From Campylobacter sp. (GTDB lineage: Bacteria > Campylobacterota > Campylobacteria > Campylobacterales > Campylobacteraceae): DNA of 23,007 bases. The notes under the pieces are model-generated. The model was not told where the DNA came from. It made no database searches and saw only the letters and a program-made list of their open reading frames with translations. A program made the translations under genes and the position numbers. Below, piece after piece: positions 12,672 through 20,712 of the stretch; position 1 is the first letter of the stretch; each line of letters starts with the position of its first letter. The DNA lies in assembly GCA_024680445.1 (NCBI GenBank), contig JAILCJ010000139.1, forward strand, positions 1 to 23,007, given 5' to 3'.

Positions 12672-14121
12672 ACAAGCCAAGGCCAAGGCCAAGGCGATAG
12701 AATATGAAGCGGAGTTGGTCTTAAAAAATTCCAAAATTTCAGTCCAAGAAGCTGAATTTGAGGCAAAGAAAAAATACGAAGAAAAAACTTCAAAACTTCA
12801 AAAAGAATATTCATCCAAATTTGATGAATTAAGCAAAAAAGAGCAATTTTTGTTAAACGAACAAGAAATTTTAAACGATGGTAAAAATGCTTTGGAGCGT
12901 GAAAAAAGCGATGCCAAGTCGGTTTATGAAGAAGGTGTAAGCTTAAAAAATGTTTATCAAAATAAAGTAAATGAAGCCTTGAAGGTGCTTGAACGTTCGG
13001 CTGGTTTGACCCAAGAAGAAGCCCGTGAAGAGGTGTTAAAAAGGGTTGAAGAAAAAAGCCGTGCAGACATAGCACATATAGTTCGTAAAAATGAAGAAGA
13101 AGCCAAAAAAGAGGTTAAAAAGCGGGTTAATTACATTTTGGCACAAGCAACTTCGCGTTTTGCAGGTGAATTTGCGACAGAAAGACTTATAAATGTTGTA
13201 AATATAAAAAATGATGAATTAAAAGGTCGGATAATCGGCAAAGAGGGACGAAATATCAAGACTCTTGAAATGGTTTTAGGCGTTGATGTTATCATAGACG
13301 ATACGCCAAATGCGATAATTTTAAGCAGTTTTAACCTTTATCGTCGTGCGATAGCAACAAGGGTTATCGAACTTTTGGTTGAAGATGGCAGAATTCAACC
13401 AGCTAGAATAGAAGAACTTCACAAAAAAGTAAGCGAAGAATTTGAACAAAGTGTCATAGAAGAGGGCGAAAATGTCGTTATGGACCTTGGTTTAAATAAA
13501 ATTCATCCAGAAATAATCAAACTAATAGGAAAATTAAAATTCAGAGCAAGTTACGGACAAAATGCCCTTGCTCACAGCCTTGAAGTGGCACATTTAGCCG
13601 GGATAATCGCAGCCGAAACTGGAGGCGATACCAAACTTGCAAGAAGAGCTGGTTTGCTTCATGATATAGGCAAGGCTTTAACCCACGAGTATGAGGGTTC
13701 GCATGTGGATTTGGGTGGTGAAATTTGTAAACGTTACAAAGAACATCCAGTTGTTATAAATGCTATCTATGCTCACCACGGACACGAAGAGGCAACAAGC
13801 GTTGAGAGTGCAGCGGTTTGTGCGGCAGATGCTTTGAGTGCGGCAAGACCGGGAGCAAGACGAGAAGTGCTTGAAAGCTTTTTGAAGCGGGTTGAAGAGA
13901 TAGAAAATATAGCAAAAAGCAAGGATGGTATAAAACAAGCTTATGCGATAAATGCGGGACGAGAGATAAGGGTCATAGCAAATGCAAAACTTATAAATGA
14001 TGATGAAGCTGTTCTTGTAGCAAAAGAAATTGCGCAAGAGATAGAAGACAAGGTTCAATATCCGGGTGAGATAAAGGTAAATGTCATCCGTGAAGTTCGT
14101 GCAGTTGATTACGCAAAATAG
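12568..14121 (+). CDS. rny: ribonuclease Y
   Basis: Membrane-bound endoribonuclease that starts mRNA decay. 517 residues from the ATG at 12568, which follows AAGAGGA at the right spacing; an upstream in-frame ATG (12550) has no such site. One N-terminal transmembrane helix (IEILVGLGAGVVGIGVGYLY), a long charged coiled coil (~25-165), a KH RNA-binding domain (GRIIGKEGRNIKTLEMVLGVD) and an HD domain with HSLEVAHLA and the metal-binding LLHDIGKAL. Length and order match the family. It shares an operon with the cyclo-ligase upstream and three envelope-protein genes downstream; the next start is 9 nt after its stop. Confidence 0.97.
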   Translation: MIEILVGLGAGVVGIGVGYLYAKKINDANYNIFLEQAKAKAKAIEYEAELVLKNSKISVQEAEFEAKKKYEEKTSKLQKEYSSKFDELSKKEQFLLNEQEILNDGKNALEREKSDAKSVYEEGVSLKNVYQNKVNEALKVLERSAGLTQEEAREEVLKRVEEKSRADIAHIVRKNEEEAKKEVKKRVNYILAQATSRFAGEFATERLINVVNIKNDELKGRIIGKEGRNIKTLEMVLGVDVIIDDTPNAIILSSFNLYRRAIATRVIELLVEDGRIQPARIEELHKKVSEEFEQSVIEEGENVVMDLGLNKIHPEIIKLIGKLKFRASYGQNALAHSLEVAHLAGIIAAETGGDTKLARRAGLLHDIGKALTHEYEGSHVDLGGEICKRYKEHPVVINAIYAHHGHEEATSVESAAVCAADALSAARPGARREVLESFLKRVEEIENIAKSKDGIKQAYAINAGREIRVIANAKLINDDEAVLVAKEIAQEIEDKVQYPGEIKVNVIREVRAVDYAK

Positions 14122-14130
14122 GACGAAAAA

Positions 14131-14712
14131 GTGAAAAAAATTTTACTAATTTTTGTTTTAGTTGTTTCTTTGTTTGGCGGTGAAGATATCGTGCTTAGCT
14201 CGGCAAATGCCTATTTAAACACGATAAAAGCAAATCAAAACTCACCTTTTAGTAAGCTTTCAAAACAAGCCAAAGCCGTAATAATATTTCCAAATATCAA
14301 AAAAGTCGGTTTTGTCGTTGGCGGTATGGCTGGCGATGGCGTGATGATAGTAAATCCGCAAGGCGAACGAGAGCTTATTTCGGTAAGTATTAGCGGGGGA
14401 AGTTTTGGGGTGCAAGTTGGCTATGAAAATTCATCTTTGGTGCTTTTCATCTTAAAAGATCAACTTGTTGAAGATATAAATGAATCTAAATTTACTATAA
14501 ATACCGACGCTTCGTTTAGTTATGGAGACGGCGGACGCAATGTGCAAAAAACAACCGATATCAATTTTACAAGCGACATTTATGCCTATGCTGCAAACGC
14601 CGGTTTTTTTGCCGGAGCTAGTTTTGGCGGTGCTATGATAGACGTTAGAGATGAAAATATACTTCAAAGTGGCTACGCTTACGACCAACTTGTTAATGCG
14701 ATTTTGAAGTAG
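14131..14712 (+). CDS. SYLF-domain (Ysc84-like) exported protein
   Basis: 193 residues with a signal peptide (KKILLIFVLVVSLFGG) and then a SYLF/lipid-binding domain: IFPNIKKVGFVVGGMAGDGVM, a Gly-rich strand SISGGSFGVQVG, FTINTDASFSYGDGG and a closing FFAGASFGGAMI. SYLF domains bind membrane phosphoinositides in eukaryotes; the bacterial exported members are probably periplasmic or membrane-associated, with unknown role. GTG start with AGGACG 6 nt before it; 9 nt after rny, 9 nt before the DedA gene. No alternative family considered likely. Confidence 0.9.
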   Translation: MKKILLIFVLVVSLFGGEDIVLSSANAYLNTIKANQNSPFSKLSKQAKAVIIFPNIKKVGFVVGGMAGDGVMIVNPQGERELISVSISGGSFGVQVGYENSSLVLFILKDQLVEDINESKFTINTDASFSYGDGGRNVQKTTDINFTSDIYAYAANAGFFAGASFGGAMIDVRDENILQSGYAYDQLVNAILK

Positions 14713-14721
14713 AGAGGCAAA

Positions 14722-15294
14722 ATGCAAGAAACACTTAGTGATCTGACAACTTATGGATACGCATTTTTGTTTTTATATAGTTTTGGCGGCGGTATGGTCG
14801 TGTTAATCGCTGCTGGCGTGCTTAGTTATGCGGGCAAAATGGACATTTATATTTGTGTAGCAATAGCTGCCTTGGCAAATGCTCTTGGTGATATGATACT
14901 ATTTTATATGGGTCGTTACAACAAGGCATCAATTGCTGGGATAATAAAAAAACAAAGACGAAAATTTGCGTATTCGCACTTGCTTATGAAAAAACGTGGC
15001 GATATTATTATATTTTTGCAAAAATATATTTATGGCGTAAAAACTCTTGTGCCTATCGCTATCGGTCTTACAAAGTATCCCATGCAAAAATTCACCATTT
15101 TAAACATATTTGCTTCTGTCCTTTGGGCTGTGATAGTCGGTTTTGGAAGCTTTTATGCAGGCGGTGTTTTCATGAGTATGGGTGAATACTTTGGTGAACA
15201 TGGCTGGATAATGCCGATATTTATGTTTGCTTTACTTGGCGGAATTTGGCTGTTTTTACAAAAAATTACACAAAAAAATAAGGATAGAAAATGA
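14722..15294 (+). CDS. DedA-family membrane protein
   Basis: 190 residues, about five hydrophobic segments. The DedA (SNARE-associated/VTT) fold is shown by an early Gly-rich helix (LFLYSFGGGMVVLIAAGVLS), an acidic residue in ALGDMILFYMGRY, the re-entrant region with YIYGVKTLVPIAIGLTKYPM, and a last helix. Family members are undecaprenyl-phosphate or phospholipid flippases or are needed for membrane potential. The canonical Arg of 'RxxPGxRT' is replaced: here the region reads KYIYGVKTL, so a Lys takes its place. Ribosome site AGAGAGG; the stop overlaps the next start (ATGA). Confidence 0.88.
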   Translation: MQETLSDLTTYGYAFLFLYSFGGGMVVLIAAGVLSYAGKMDIYICVAIAALANALGDMILFYMGRYNKASIAGIIKKQRRKFAYSHLLMKKRGDIIIFLQKYIYGVKTLVPIAIGLTKYPMQKFTILNIFASVLWAVIVGFGSFYAGGVFMSMGEYFGEHGWIMPIFMFALLGGIWLFLQKITQKNKDRK

Positions 15295-16625
15295 ATAAAA
15301 TTTTAAGTATATTGCTTATAGGCATAGGCGTTGTTATTGGAGTTAATTACTTTGCCTGTGAAAAAGCAGAAGAAAGTTTTGAAGCAGCCGTTGCTTCTTT
15401 AAAAGATACTAAAAACATAAAAGTACTTGAAAGTTCGTATGATAAAGGTTTTTTTAGTTCAAATGCAAATTTGAAATTTGAATTTTATGGTCAAGAATCG
15501 ATGATGGATAAAAATATAAAACTAGGTTTGCAAAGTACTGTGCAACATAGCATTTTGTCCTTGTTTAGCGGTTTTAAAATACATACAGATGTAAAAATTT
15601 TAGATGACGATATGGCTAAAATTTTAAAAGATGTGCTAATAAGCGATTCTTTAGCAAAGGTAGAAACTACCGTAAAGATCGATAAAAGCCAAAAAAGTGT
15701 TGTAAAATTTACAGATATTGATTTTAAAGAAGGTGAAGAATCTTTTAAAAGTAAAGCTTTAAGTATTAGTTTTGATACGCAAGATGAAGTTAAACTTAAT
15801 TTTCTTGAATTTGCTTATGAAGATTTGGATTTAAATATGTTAGTTGTCGAAGAAGGCATAGAAAATCCGGTCAAATTTAGTTCTAAAAATGGCAAATTTT
15901 CTATCGAATATGAAAACGGCATAGACCTTGATAATATAGACAAATTTGAAATTTTTCCACCGCAAAAAGGCAAATACAGCATAGAAAGCCTAAATTTTTC
16001 TGGTTATGAAGTAAGTATGAGCTTTAATGACTTAAAATCAGAAGATAGTGCTAAATTTGTAGGCAATGATACAAAAATTGCAGATTGTGCCGGAGTAGTT
16101 ACTTTTAAAAACTTAGTCGTAAATAACGCTAAAATCAAAGATGTTAAACTAAACGCTTCTCTTAAAAATGTTGATATTGATGCTGTAAACAAGATAAATA
16201 ACTTTGCAAATAATGAGCAAGAAAACAATGCGCTTATCGCACAATTTTTTAACAAAGCCGGTAAATTTGATGTAGATGAATTAAGTTTCAAAAATGAAAG
16301 CGGTAGCAGTAAAATAGAATCAAATTTACACATTTCATCTACTGGTTCGCTTAAAGACGATTTGTCAAATATCAGCGAAACTTTGGTCTTAAATGGCAAG
16401 GTTCAAATAGACGGCACATTGAGTAAATTTTTTGAAAAAAACGAGAATATCGCTGATTTAGATGCTTTGTTTAATGAAATAGGTTTGCTTAAAAAAGTCG
16501 GAGAAAAAAGTGTTTGTGATTTAAAATTTGATAACAAAGAAGGTGATATAATCGCAAACGATACCCTTAAAATCTTTGAAAACGCACCAGCACTTGTCTT
16601 AAATATAGCTCCGTATCTATTTTAG
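15291..16625 (+). CDS. DUF945 (YdgA-like) protein
   Basis: 444 residues. An N-terminal signal-anchor helix (ILSILLIGIGVVIGVNYFA) is followed by a large, mostly beta extracytoplasmic part rich in Asp, Lys, Ser and Asn. The SSYDKGFFSSNANLKFEF block at ~48-65 corresponds to the 'xxYxRGxFSS' signature of the DUF945/YdgA family. Repeated strand patterns such as LNFLEFAYEDLDLNM fit the AsmA/YdgA-type repetitive fold, so a role in envelope lipid or protein handling is possible. Last gene of the rightward operon, overlapping dedA by 4 bp and followed by a terminator-like hairpin. Function unknown. Confidence 0.85.
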   Translation: MNKILSILLIGIGVVIGVNYFACEKAEESFEAAVASLKDTKNIKVLESSYDKGFFSSNANLKFEFYGQESMMDKNIKLGLQSTVQHSILSLFSGFKIHTDVKILDDDMAKILKDVLISDSLAKVETTVKIDKSQKSVVKFTDIDFKEGEESFKSKALSISFDTQDEVKLNFLEFAYEDLDLNMLVVEEGIENPVKFSSKNGKFSIEYENGIDLDNIDKFEIFPPQKGKYSIESLNFSGYEVSMSFNDLKSEDSAKFVGNDTKIADCAGVVTFKNLVVNNAKIKDVKLNASLKNVDIDAVNKINNFANNEQENNALIAQFFNKAGKFDVDELSFKNESGSSKIESNLHISSTGSLKDDLSNISETLVLNGKVQIDGTLSKFFEKNENIADLDALFNEIGLLKKVGEKSVCDLKFDNKEGDIIANDTLKIFENAPALVLNIAPYLF

Positions 16626-16636
16626 TTATAAAATTT

Positions 16637-16661
16637 TTGGGTGATAGCTTTAATCACCCAA
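16637..16661. terminator. hairpin between convergent DUF945 gene and gmhA
   Basis: TTGGGTGAT/ATCACCCAA, a perfect 9-bp stem with a 7-nt loop, 12 nt after the DUF945 stop and 41 bp from the gmhA stop. No long T-run follows on either strand, only ATTATATT on the plus and TTTTAT on the minus; it probably serves both genes. Confidence 0.65.
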
Positions 16662-16701
16662 TTATATTGTTAAGTTTAAAATCAAATTTGTTTAAATCAG
16701 G

Positions 16702-17268
16702 CTAAAACGCCATATCCACAGCTTGGCAAATGCTATGTATCATAAAAATATGCATTTCTTGTATGCGTGGTGTATCGTCGCTTGGGACGATTAGATTTAC
16801 ATCGCAAAGTGCCTTCATGGCTCCACCGCTTTTTCCGCTTAGACCGACCACTCCAACGCCTAATTTTTTAGCCGCATTTATGGTATCTATGACGTTTTTA
16901 CTGTTTCCGCTAGTTGAAATTCCAAAAAGCAAATCGCCTTTTTTTGCTAGTGCTAAAAATTGCCTTGAAAAAACATCGTCATAACCATAGTCGTTGCCGA
17001 TAGCCGTTAGTGCAGAAGTATCGGTGGTAAGGGCTATGGCTGGGAGTGGGGCGCGTTCGGTTTTGTATCTACCTGTAAGTTCGGCTGCAAAATGTTGTGC
17101 GTCTGCTGCGCTTCCGCCGTTGCCACATATCAAGATTTTTCCGCCATTTTTTAGGCTTTGCACGCATAAATCGCAAGCTTTTTGTATTTGTGGTATCAAA
17201 TTTGACATATTTTTAACTACCGCTAAATGCCCGTTTAATTCTGAATTTATCATTTCGTTTATTTGCAT
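16702..17268 (-). CDS. gmhA: D-sedoheptulose-7-phosphate isomerase
   Basis: Converts sedoheptulose 7-phosphate to D-glycero-D-manno-heptose 7-phosphate, the first step to ADP-heptose. 188 residues, a single SIS domain. Phosphate-sugar loop [20 protein letters not shown] (~residues 48-67), [22 protein letters not shown] and the C-terminal catalytic region [17 protein letters not shown] with the Glu and His used in isomerisation. Cytoplasmic tetramer. Last gene of the heptose operon, 15 nt after hldE; ribosome site AAGGTTAAAA precedes the start. Confidence 0.97.
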   Translation of the reverse strand: MQINEMINSELNGHLAVVKNMSNLIPQIQKACDLCVQSLKNGGKILICGNGGSAADAQHFAAELTGRYKTERAPLPAIALTTDTSALTAIGNDYGYDDVFSRQFLALAKKGDLLFGISTSGNSKNVIDTINAAKKLGVGVVGLSGKSGGAMKALCDVNLIVPSDDTPRIQEMHIFMIHSICQAVDMAF

Positions 17269-17283
17269 TTTTAACCTTTTGTT

Positions 17284-18678
17284 TTATTTTTGTGTTTTTA
17301 TCTTTTCGATAATTGCGCTTGTGCTTTTGCCCTCGACAAAATCGACAAGTCTTACATCATCAACTATGCTTTGACCAACGACTTCTTTGCCGATATAATC
17401 CGCACCTTTTACCAAAATATCCGGTTTTAATTTGTTTATGAGATTAAAAGGCGTGTCTTCATCAAATATAATGACATAATCAACAAAGCCAAGGGAGCTA
17501 AGCACGCTGGCTCTATCGGATTGTGAATTTATCGGACGTTCGTTGCCTTTTAGCCTTTTTACCGAGGCGTCAGAGTTTAAGCCAACTACTAAAATATCGC
17601 CAAAATCTCGTGCTTTTGCAAGATATTTAACGTGTCCGGCATGAATAATATCAAAACAACCATTGGTAAAAACAAGCTTTTTATCGTCTCTGCGAGATAA
17701 AATTTCAAGTGCCTCATCGGCGGTTTTTATTTTTTCTTCAAACTGCTCGCTGGTTCGTTCTTGTAAAAGTTTTTCTATTTCGCTGAAATTTGCGGTTGCA
17801 CTACCGACCTTGGCGACAACGACAGCGGCGGCAAGATTTGCGATTTTTATAGCTTCTTTTATATCTGCACCACTTGCTAACATAAAGCCTAGTGTTGCTA
17901 AAACCGTATCTCCGGCACCCGTTACATCAAATACCTCCGTTGCTTTGGCTGGAAAAATTTCTAAATTTTTATCGTATAAAGCAATGCCGGCTTCTGAAAG
18001 CGTGATGATAGAATAACGCAAATTTGTTATTTCTTTTAGTCTTGAAATCGCTAAAATTAGGGATTTTTCGTCATTTATTTTTATGCCCGTTGCCTCGCTG
18101 GCTTCTTTTTTGTTTGGTGTTAGAAGGGTTGCACCGCTGTATTTTGTATAATCGCTACCTTTTGGGTCTATTAAAATAGGTATATTAAGCTTGTTGCATG
18201 ATTTTATAATGCCCTCGCAAACGCTTTTGCTAAGCACTCCTTTGCCATAATCACTAAGTAAAACAGCGTCAAAATTTTGCAAATTTTCGCAGGTATTTTC
18301 TATAAATTTTTCTTCATTTTCTATCGTTGCAACGCTTTCTTTGTCTATGCGAACAACTTGCTGGTGAGTAGCCATTACACGGCTTTTTATAGAGCTTTCG
18401 CGTCCTATTTGCGTCATTATGCGTGAGCTGTTTGCACCGATTTCATCAAGCATATTTTTTATCTTTTTACCAGTTTCGTCGTCGCCAAGCACGCTTGCTA
18501 TGTATGTATCGGCACCAAAACTAAGCAAGTTTTTTACGACATTACCAGCACCGCCTAGTCTGTAAGTTTCGTTTTTTATCTTTACGACTTGAACGGGTGC
18601 TTCTGGTGAAATTCTATCGCAATTTCCCCAAATATAGTGATCTAGCATAAGATCGCCGACTACTAAAATTTTAGCCAT
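17284..18678 (-). CDS. hldE: bifunctional heptose-7-phosphate kinase / heptose-1-phosphate adenylyltransferase
   Basis: 464 residues, two enzymes in one chain. The N-terminal ribokinase-type domain (~1-310; LVVGDLMLDHYIWGNCDRISPEAPV, and the catalytic DVTGAGDTVLATLG) phosphorylates heptose 7-phosphate at C1. The C-terminal cytidylyltransferase-like domain (from ~330; FTNGCFDIIHAGHVKYLAKA with the HxGH motif) transfers AMP to heptose 1-phosphate once GmhB has removed the 7-phosphate. Its start overlaps the end of hldD by 8 bp. Length and domain order are standard. Confidence 0.97.
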   Translation of the reverse strand: MAKILVVGDLMLDHYIWGNCDRISPEAPVQVVKIKNETYRLGGAGNVVKNLLSFGADTYIASVLGDDETGKKIKNMLDEIGANSSRIMTQIGRESSIKSRVMATHQQVVRIDKESVATIENEEKFIENTCENLQNFDAVLLSDYGKGVLSKSVCEGIIKSCNKLNIPILIDPKGSDYTKYSGATLLTPNKKEASEATGIKINDEKSLILAISRLKEITNLRYSIITLSEAGIALYDKNLEIFPAKATEVFDVTGAGDTVLATLGFMLASGADIKEAIKIANLAAAVVVAKVGSATANFSEIEKLLQERTSEQFEEKIKTADEALEILSRRDDKKLVFTNGCFDIIHAGHVKYLAKARDFGDILVVGLNSDASVKRLKGNERPINSQSDRASVLSSLGFVDYVIIFDEDTPFNLINKLKPDILVKGADYIGKEVVGQSIVDDVRLVDFVEGKSTSAIIEKIKTQK

Positions 18679-19657
18679 TTAATTCTTCTTTAAAAATTCT
18701 TTTTATTTCTGGCACATAATCTTTTATGCCGTCTTCAAGCTCCCACTCGCTTTCAAATTCCAAAATTTCAGCACTTTTACTCATATCTGCTTCGGTATGA
18801 AACTGATAAGAACCGATAAAAGGATTTTTTATGTAAGTGTTGCCGTAATTTGTGCCTAATTCTTTTTGTAAGATATCGGCAATATCTTGAAAACTCCTTG
18901 CCTTGCCTGTTGCTGCATTATAAACGCCACTTTTTGCGTCAATGGCTTTCAAATTTGCTCTTATGATATCTTTTATATATACAAAATCTCTTTTGATTTT
19001 ATCGCTACCTTCAAAGAGTTTTGGAGCTTTTCCGCTTAAAATTTGAAGTCCAAATTGTAAGACCATAGAAGCGGTTGTATTTTTGTAAAATTCACCCTTG
19101 CCATAAACATTAAAATATCTCAATCCCACAACTCCAAGCCCTTTTTTGGCATATTTTTTTGCTATGTGATCCATGGCAAGTTTGCTAAAACCATAGACAT
19201 TGTTTGGCATCTCAAATCCGACTTTTTGCGGACTTGGTGCATTGCCATAAGTTGCTGCTGAACTAGCATAAATCATCTTTGCACCCACTTTTTCGCAAAT
19301 TTCAAGCAAGGATACAAAGGCGTTGACATTTGTTTTTATAAGTTCGTCTTGTTCTTTGACGGTGGTATCTGAAACGGCAGCTTCGTGAAAAATGATATCT
19401 GGTTTAAATTTTGCGATTTTTTTCAAAGTTTTTTCGCAGTTGATATCACCGGCGTAAATTTCACCACCAAAGCCTAATAAATTTTTAAAATGTCCGAAAC
19501 TTTTCAAATTTCCGTTGCTAAAAGTTTCGTTACTTCTAAATTTATCCACAACTAAAACTTTTGTTTTTTTAAATTTTTTATCAAAAAAGTTAGCCAAAGA
19601 CGAGCCGATAAAGCCCGCACCACCGGTAATTACGATTTTTTTGCCTTCTAAATTCAT
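18671..19657 (-). CDS. hldD: ADP-L-glycero-D-manno-heptose 6-epimerase
   Basis: Last step of the pathway: inverts C6 of ADP-D-glycero-D-manno-heptose. 328 residues, extended short-chain dehydrogenase. NADP-binding ITGGAGFIGSSLANFFD at ~10-26, IFHEAAVSDT, a Ser/Ala stretch YASSAATYGN and the catalytic Tyr-x3-Lys in VYGFSKLAMD; RYFNVYGKGEFYKN lies in the substrate domain. Starts 4 bp inside the end of gmhB (ATGA overlap) and overlaps hldE by 8 bp, so the three are translationally coupled. Confidence 0.97.
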   Translation of the reverse strand: MNLEGKKIVITGGAGFIGSSLANFFDKKFKKTKVLVVDKFRSNETFSNGNLKSFGHFKNLLGFGGEIYAGDINCEKTLKKIAKFKPDIIFHEAAVSDTTVKEQDELIKTNVNAFVSLLEICEKVGAKMIYASSAATYGNAPSPQKVGFEMPNNVYGFSKLAMDHIAKKYAKKGLGVVGLRYFNVYGKGEFYKNTTASMVLQFGLQILSGKAPKLFEGSDKIKRDFVYIKDIIRANLKAIDAKSGVYNAATGKARSFQDIADILQKELGTNYGNTYIKNPFIGSYQFHTEADMSKSAEILEFESEWELEDGIKDYVPEIKRIFKEELNG

Positions 19658-20160
19658 AATGTTTTTTCCTTTTTTATTAGATTAAATACATCTCTTACAT
19701 TTTTAAATTTTATGCCATCAAGCAAGTAATGTCTGCCAACACCAGCGTTTATAGCAGCATCCATATCACTTTGTTTGTCGCCTATCATTATAGATTTTTT
19801 TAGATCTATGTCAAATTCTTTTGCACTGTCTAGTATCATTTTTGGTTTGGGTTTGCGACATTGACAATTGCTTTCTGGTGCATGAGGACAAAAACATACT
19901 TTGGCGATATTTATGCCTTGGCTTTTAAATTTTTCAAGCATAAATTTGTTTAAAATTTCGAAATCTTCAAGGCTATAATAACCCCTGCCTATGCCTGATT
20001 GATTCGTGATTATGATTAGGGTATATCCAGACTTTGCGAATTCTTTTAAACTTTCGAAAATTCCGTCTATAAATACAAAGTTTTCGCATTTGCTAACATA
20101 GCCCATATCTTCGTTTATAACGCCGTCTCTGTCTAAAAATAATGCTTTTTTTGAGTTCAT
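19654..20160 (-). CDS. gmhB: D-glycero-D-manno-heptose 1,7-bisphosphate phosphatase
   Basis: Removes the C7 phosphate of heptose 1,7-bisphosphate between the two HldE reactions. 168 residues, HAD superfamily: nucleophile/acid pair Asp10 and Asp12 in FLDRDGVIN, IIITNQSGIGRG, the zinc loop CFCPHAPESNCQCRKPKP with Cys/His ligands typical of GmhB, and IMIGDKQSDMDAAINAG for magnesium. First gene of the heptose operon; its promoter must lie in the 107-bp divergent gap before the cytochrome c gene. The ribosome site is weak. Confidence 0.96.
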   Translation of the reverse strand: MNSKKALFLDRDGVINEDMGYVSKCENFVFIDGIFESLKEFAKSGYTLIIITNQSGIGRGYYSLEDFEILNKFMLEKFKSQGINIAKVCFCPHAPESNCQCRKPKPKMILDSAKEFDIDLKKSIMIGDKQSDMDAAINAGVGRHYLLDGIKFKNVRDVFNLIKKEKTL

Positions 20161-20236
20161 GGATGAGATTATATCTAAAAATTTTAAAACATTATTTTAA
20201 AAAAATAAGGCAAGTTTTGTTTTATTTTTATTTGTG

Positions 20237-20242
20237 TATAAT
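20237..20242 (+). promoter_or_regulatory. -10 box for the cytochrome c gene
   Basis: TATAAT with an upstream TGTG, 26 bp before the ATG at 20268, the spacing expected for a short leader. Confidence 0.6.
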
Positions 20243-20267
20243 TCGCAGAAATTTTAAAGGCGTTAAA

Positions 20268-20570
20268 ATGAAAAGAATTCTTATTATATTTGCCATAGTT
20301 GTATCTTTTATAACTCATGTTTTTGGTGCTAATGGCGAAGAACTTTATAAAAAATGTGTAGCATGTCATGGTTTAAAAGCTGAAAAAGTTTTTAACAATA
20401 AAGTTCCAGCACTAACAACTTTTAACAAAGAGCAAATCATAGAAAGTATGAAAGGCTATAAAGATAAACTAAATAAGTATAAAATGGGTATGCTTATGAA
20501 ACCAGTTAGCAAACCATTAAGTGATGAAGATATCGAGGCTTTGGCGGATTTTATACAAAGTTTAAAATAG
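20268..20570 (+). CDS. periplasmic monohaem cytochrome c
   Basis: 100 residues from the ATG at 20268, which has AAAGG 7 nt upstream; the frame is open much further upstream but without signal. A signal peptide (KRILIIFAIVVSFITHVFGA) is followed by haem-binding CVACH (Cys30, Cys33, His34). A Met-rich stretch KMGMLMKPV (~72-80) offers the sixth ligand, and the last helix is DEDIEALADFIQSL. Size and layout are those of the cytochrome c553 type that carries electrons to the terminal oxidase in Campylobacter. C. jejuni has the same gene beside gmhB, as I recall. Divergent from the heptose operon and followed by AT-rich DNA. Confidence 0.94.
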   Translation: MKRILIIFAIVVSFITHVFGANGEELYKKCVACHGLKAEKVFNNKVPALTTFNKEQIIESMKGYKDKLNKYKMGMLMKPVSKPLSDEDIEALADFIQSLK

Positions 20571-20712
20571 TTTTTATGAACATTTTTAAAAATTTTTAAC
20601 TGAAATAAAACAAATTCTACAAAAAATTTAATAAATTTCAAAAATTTAATCTTATTTTTTATTTTTAAATGTTAAAATCCCATTTAAATTTCACAAAAAA
20701 GAGGGGAGAAAA

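Noticed and set aside
13678..14058. Minus-strand ORF of 126 codons inside rny
   Set aside because: Shadow of the HD-domain coding region; the composition (Tyr/Phe/Cys-rich) is typical of antisense translation and there is no ribosome site.
20142..20267. N-terminal extension of the cytochrome c frame
   Set aside because: It overlaps the gmhB start and the TATAAT promoter; the ATG at 20268 has a ribosome site and begins a proper signal peptide.
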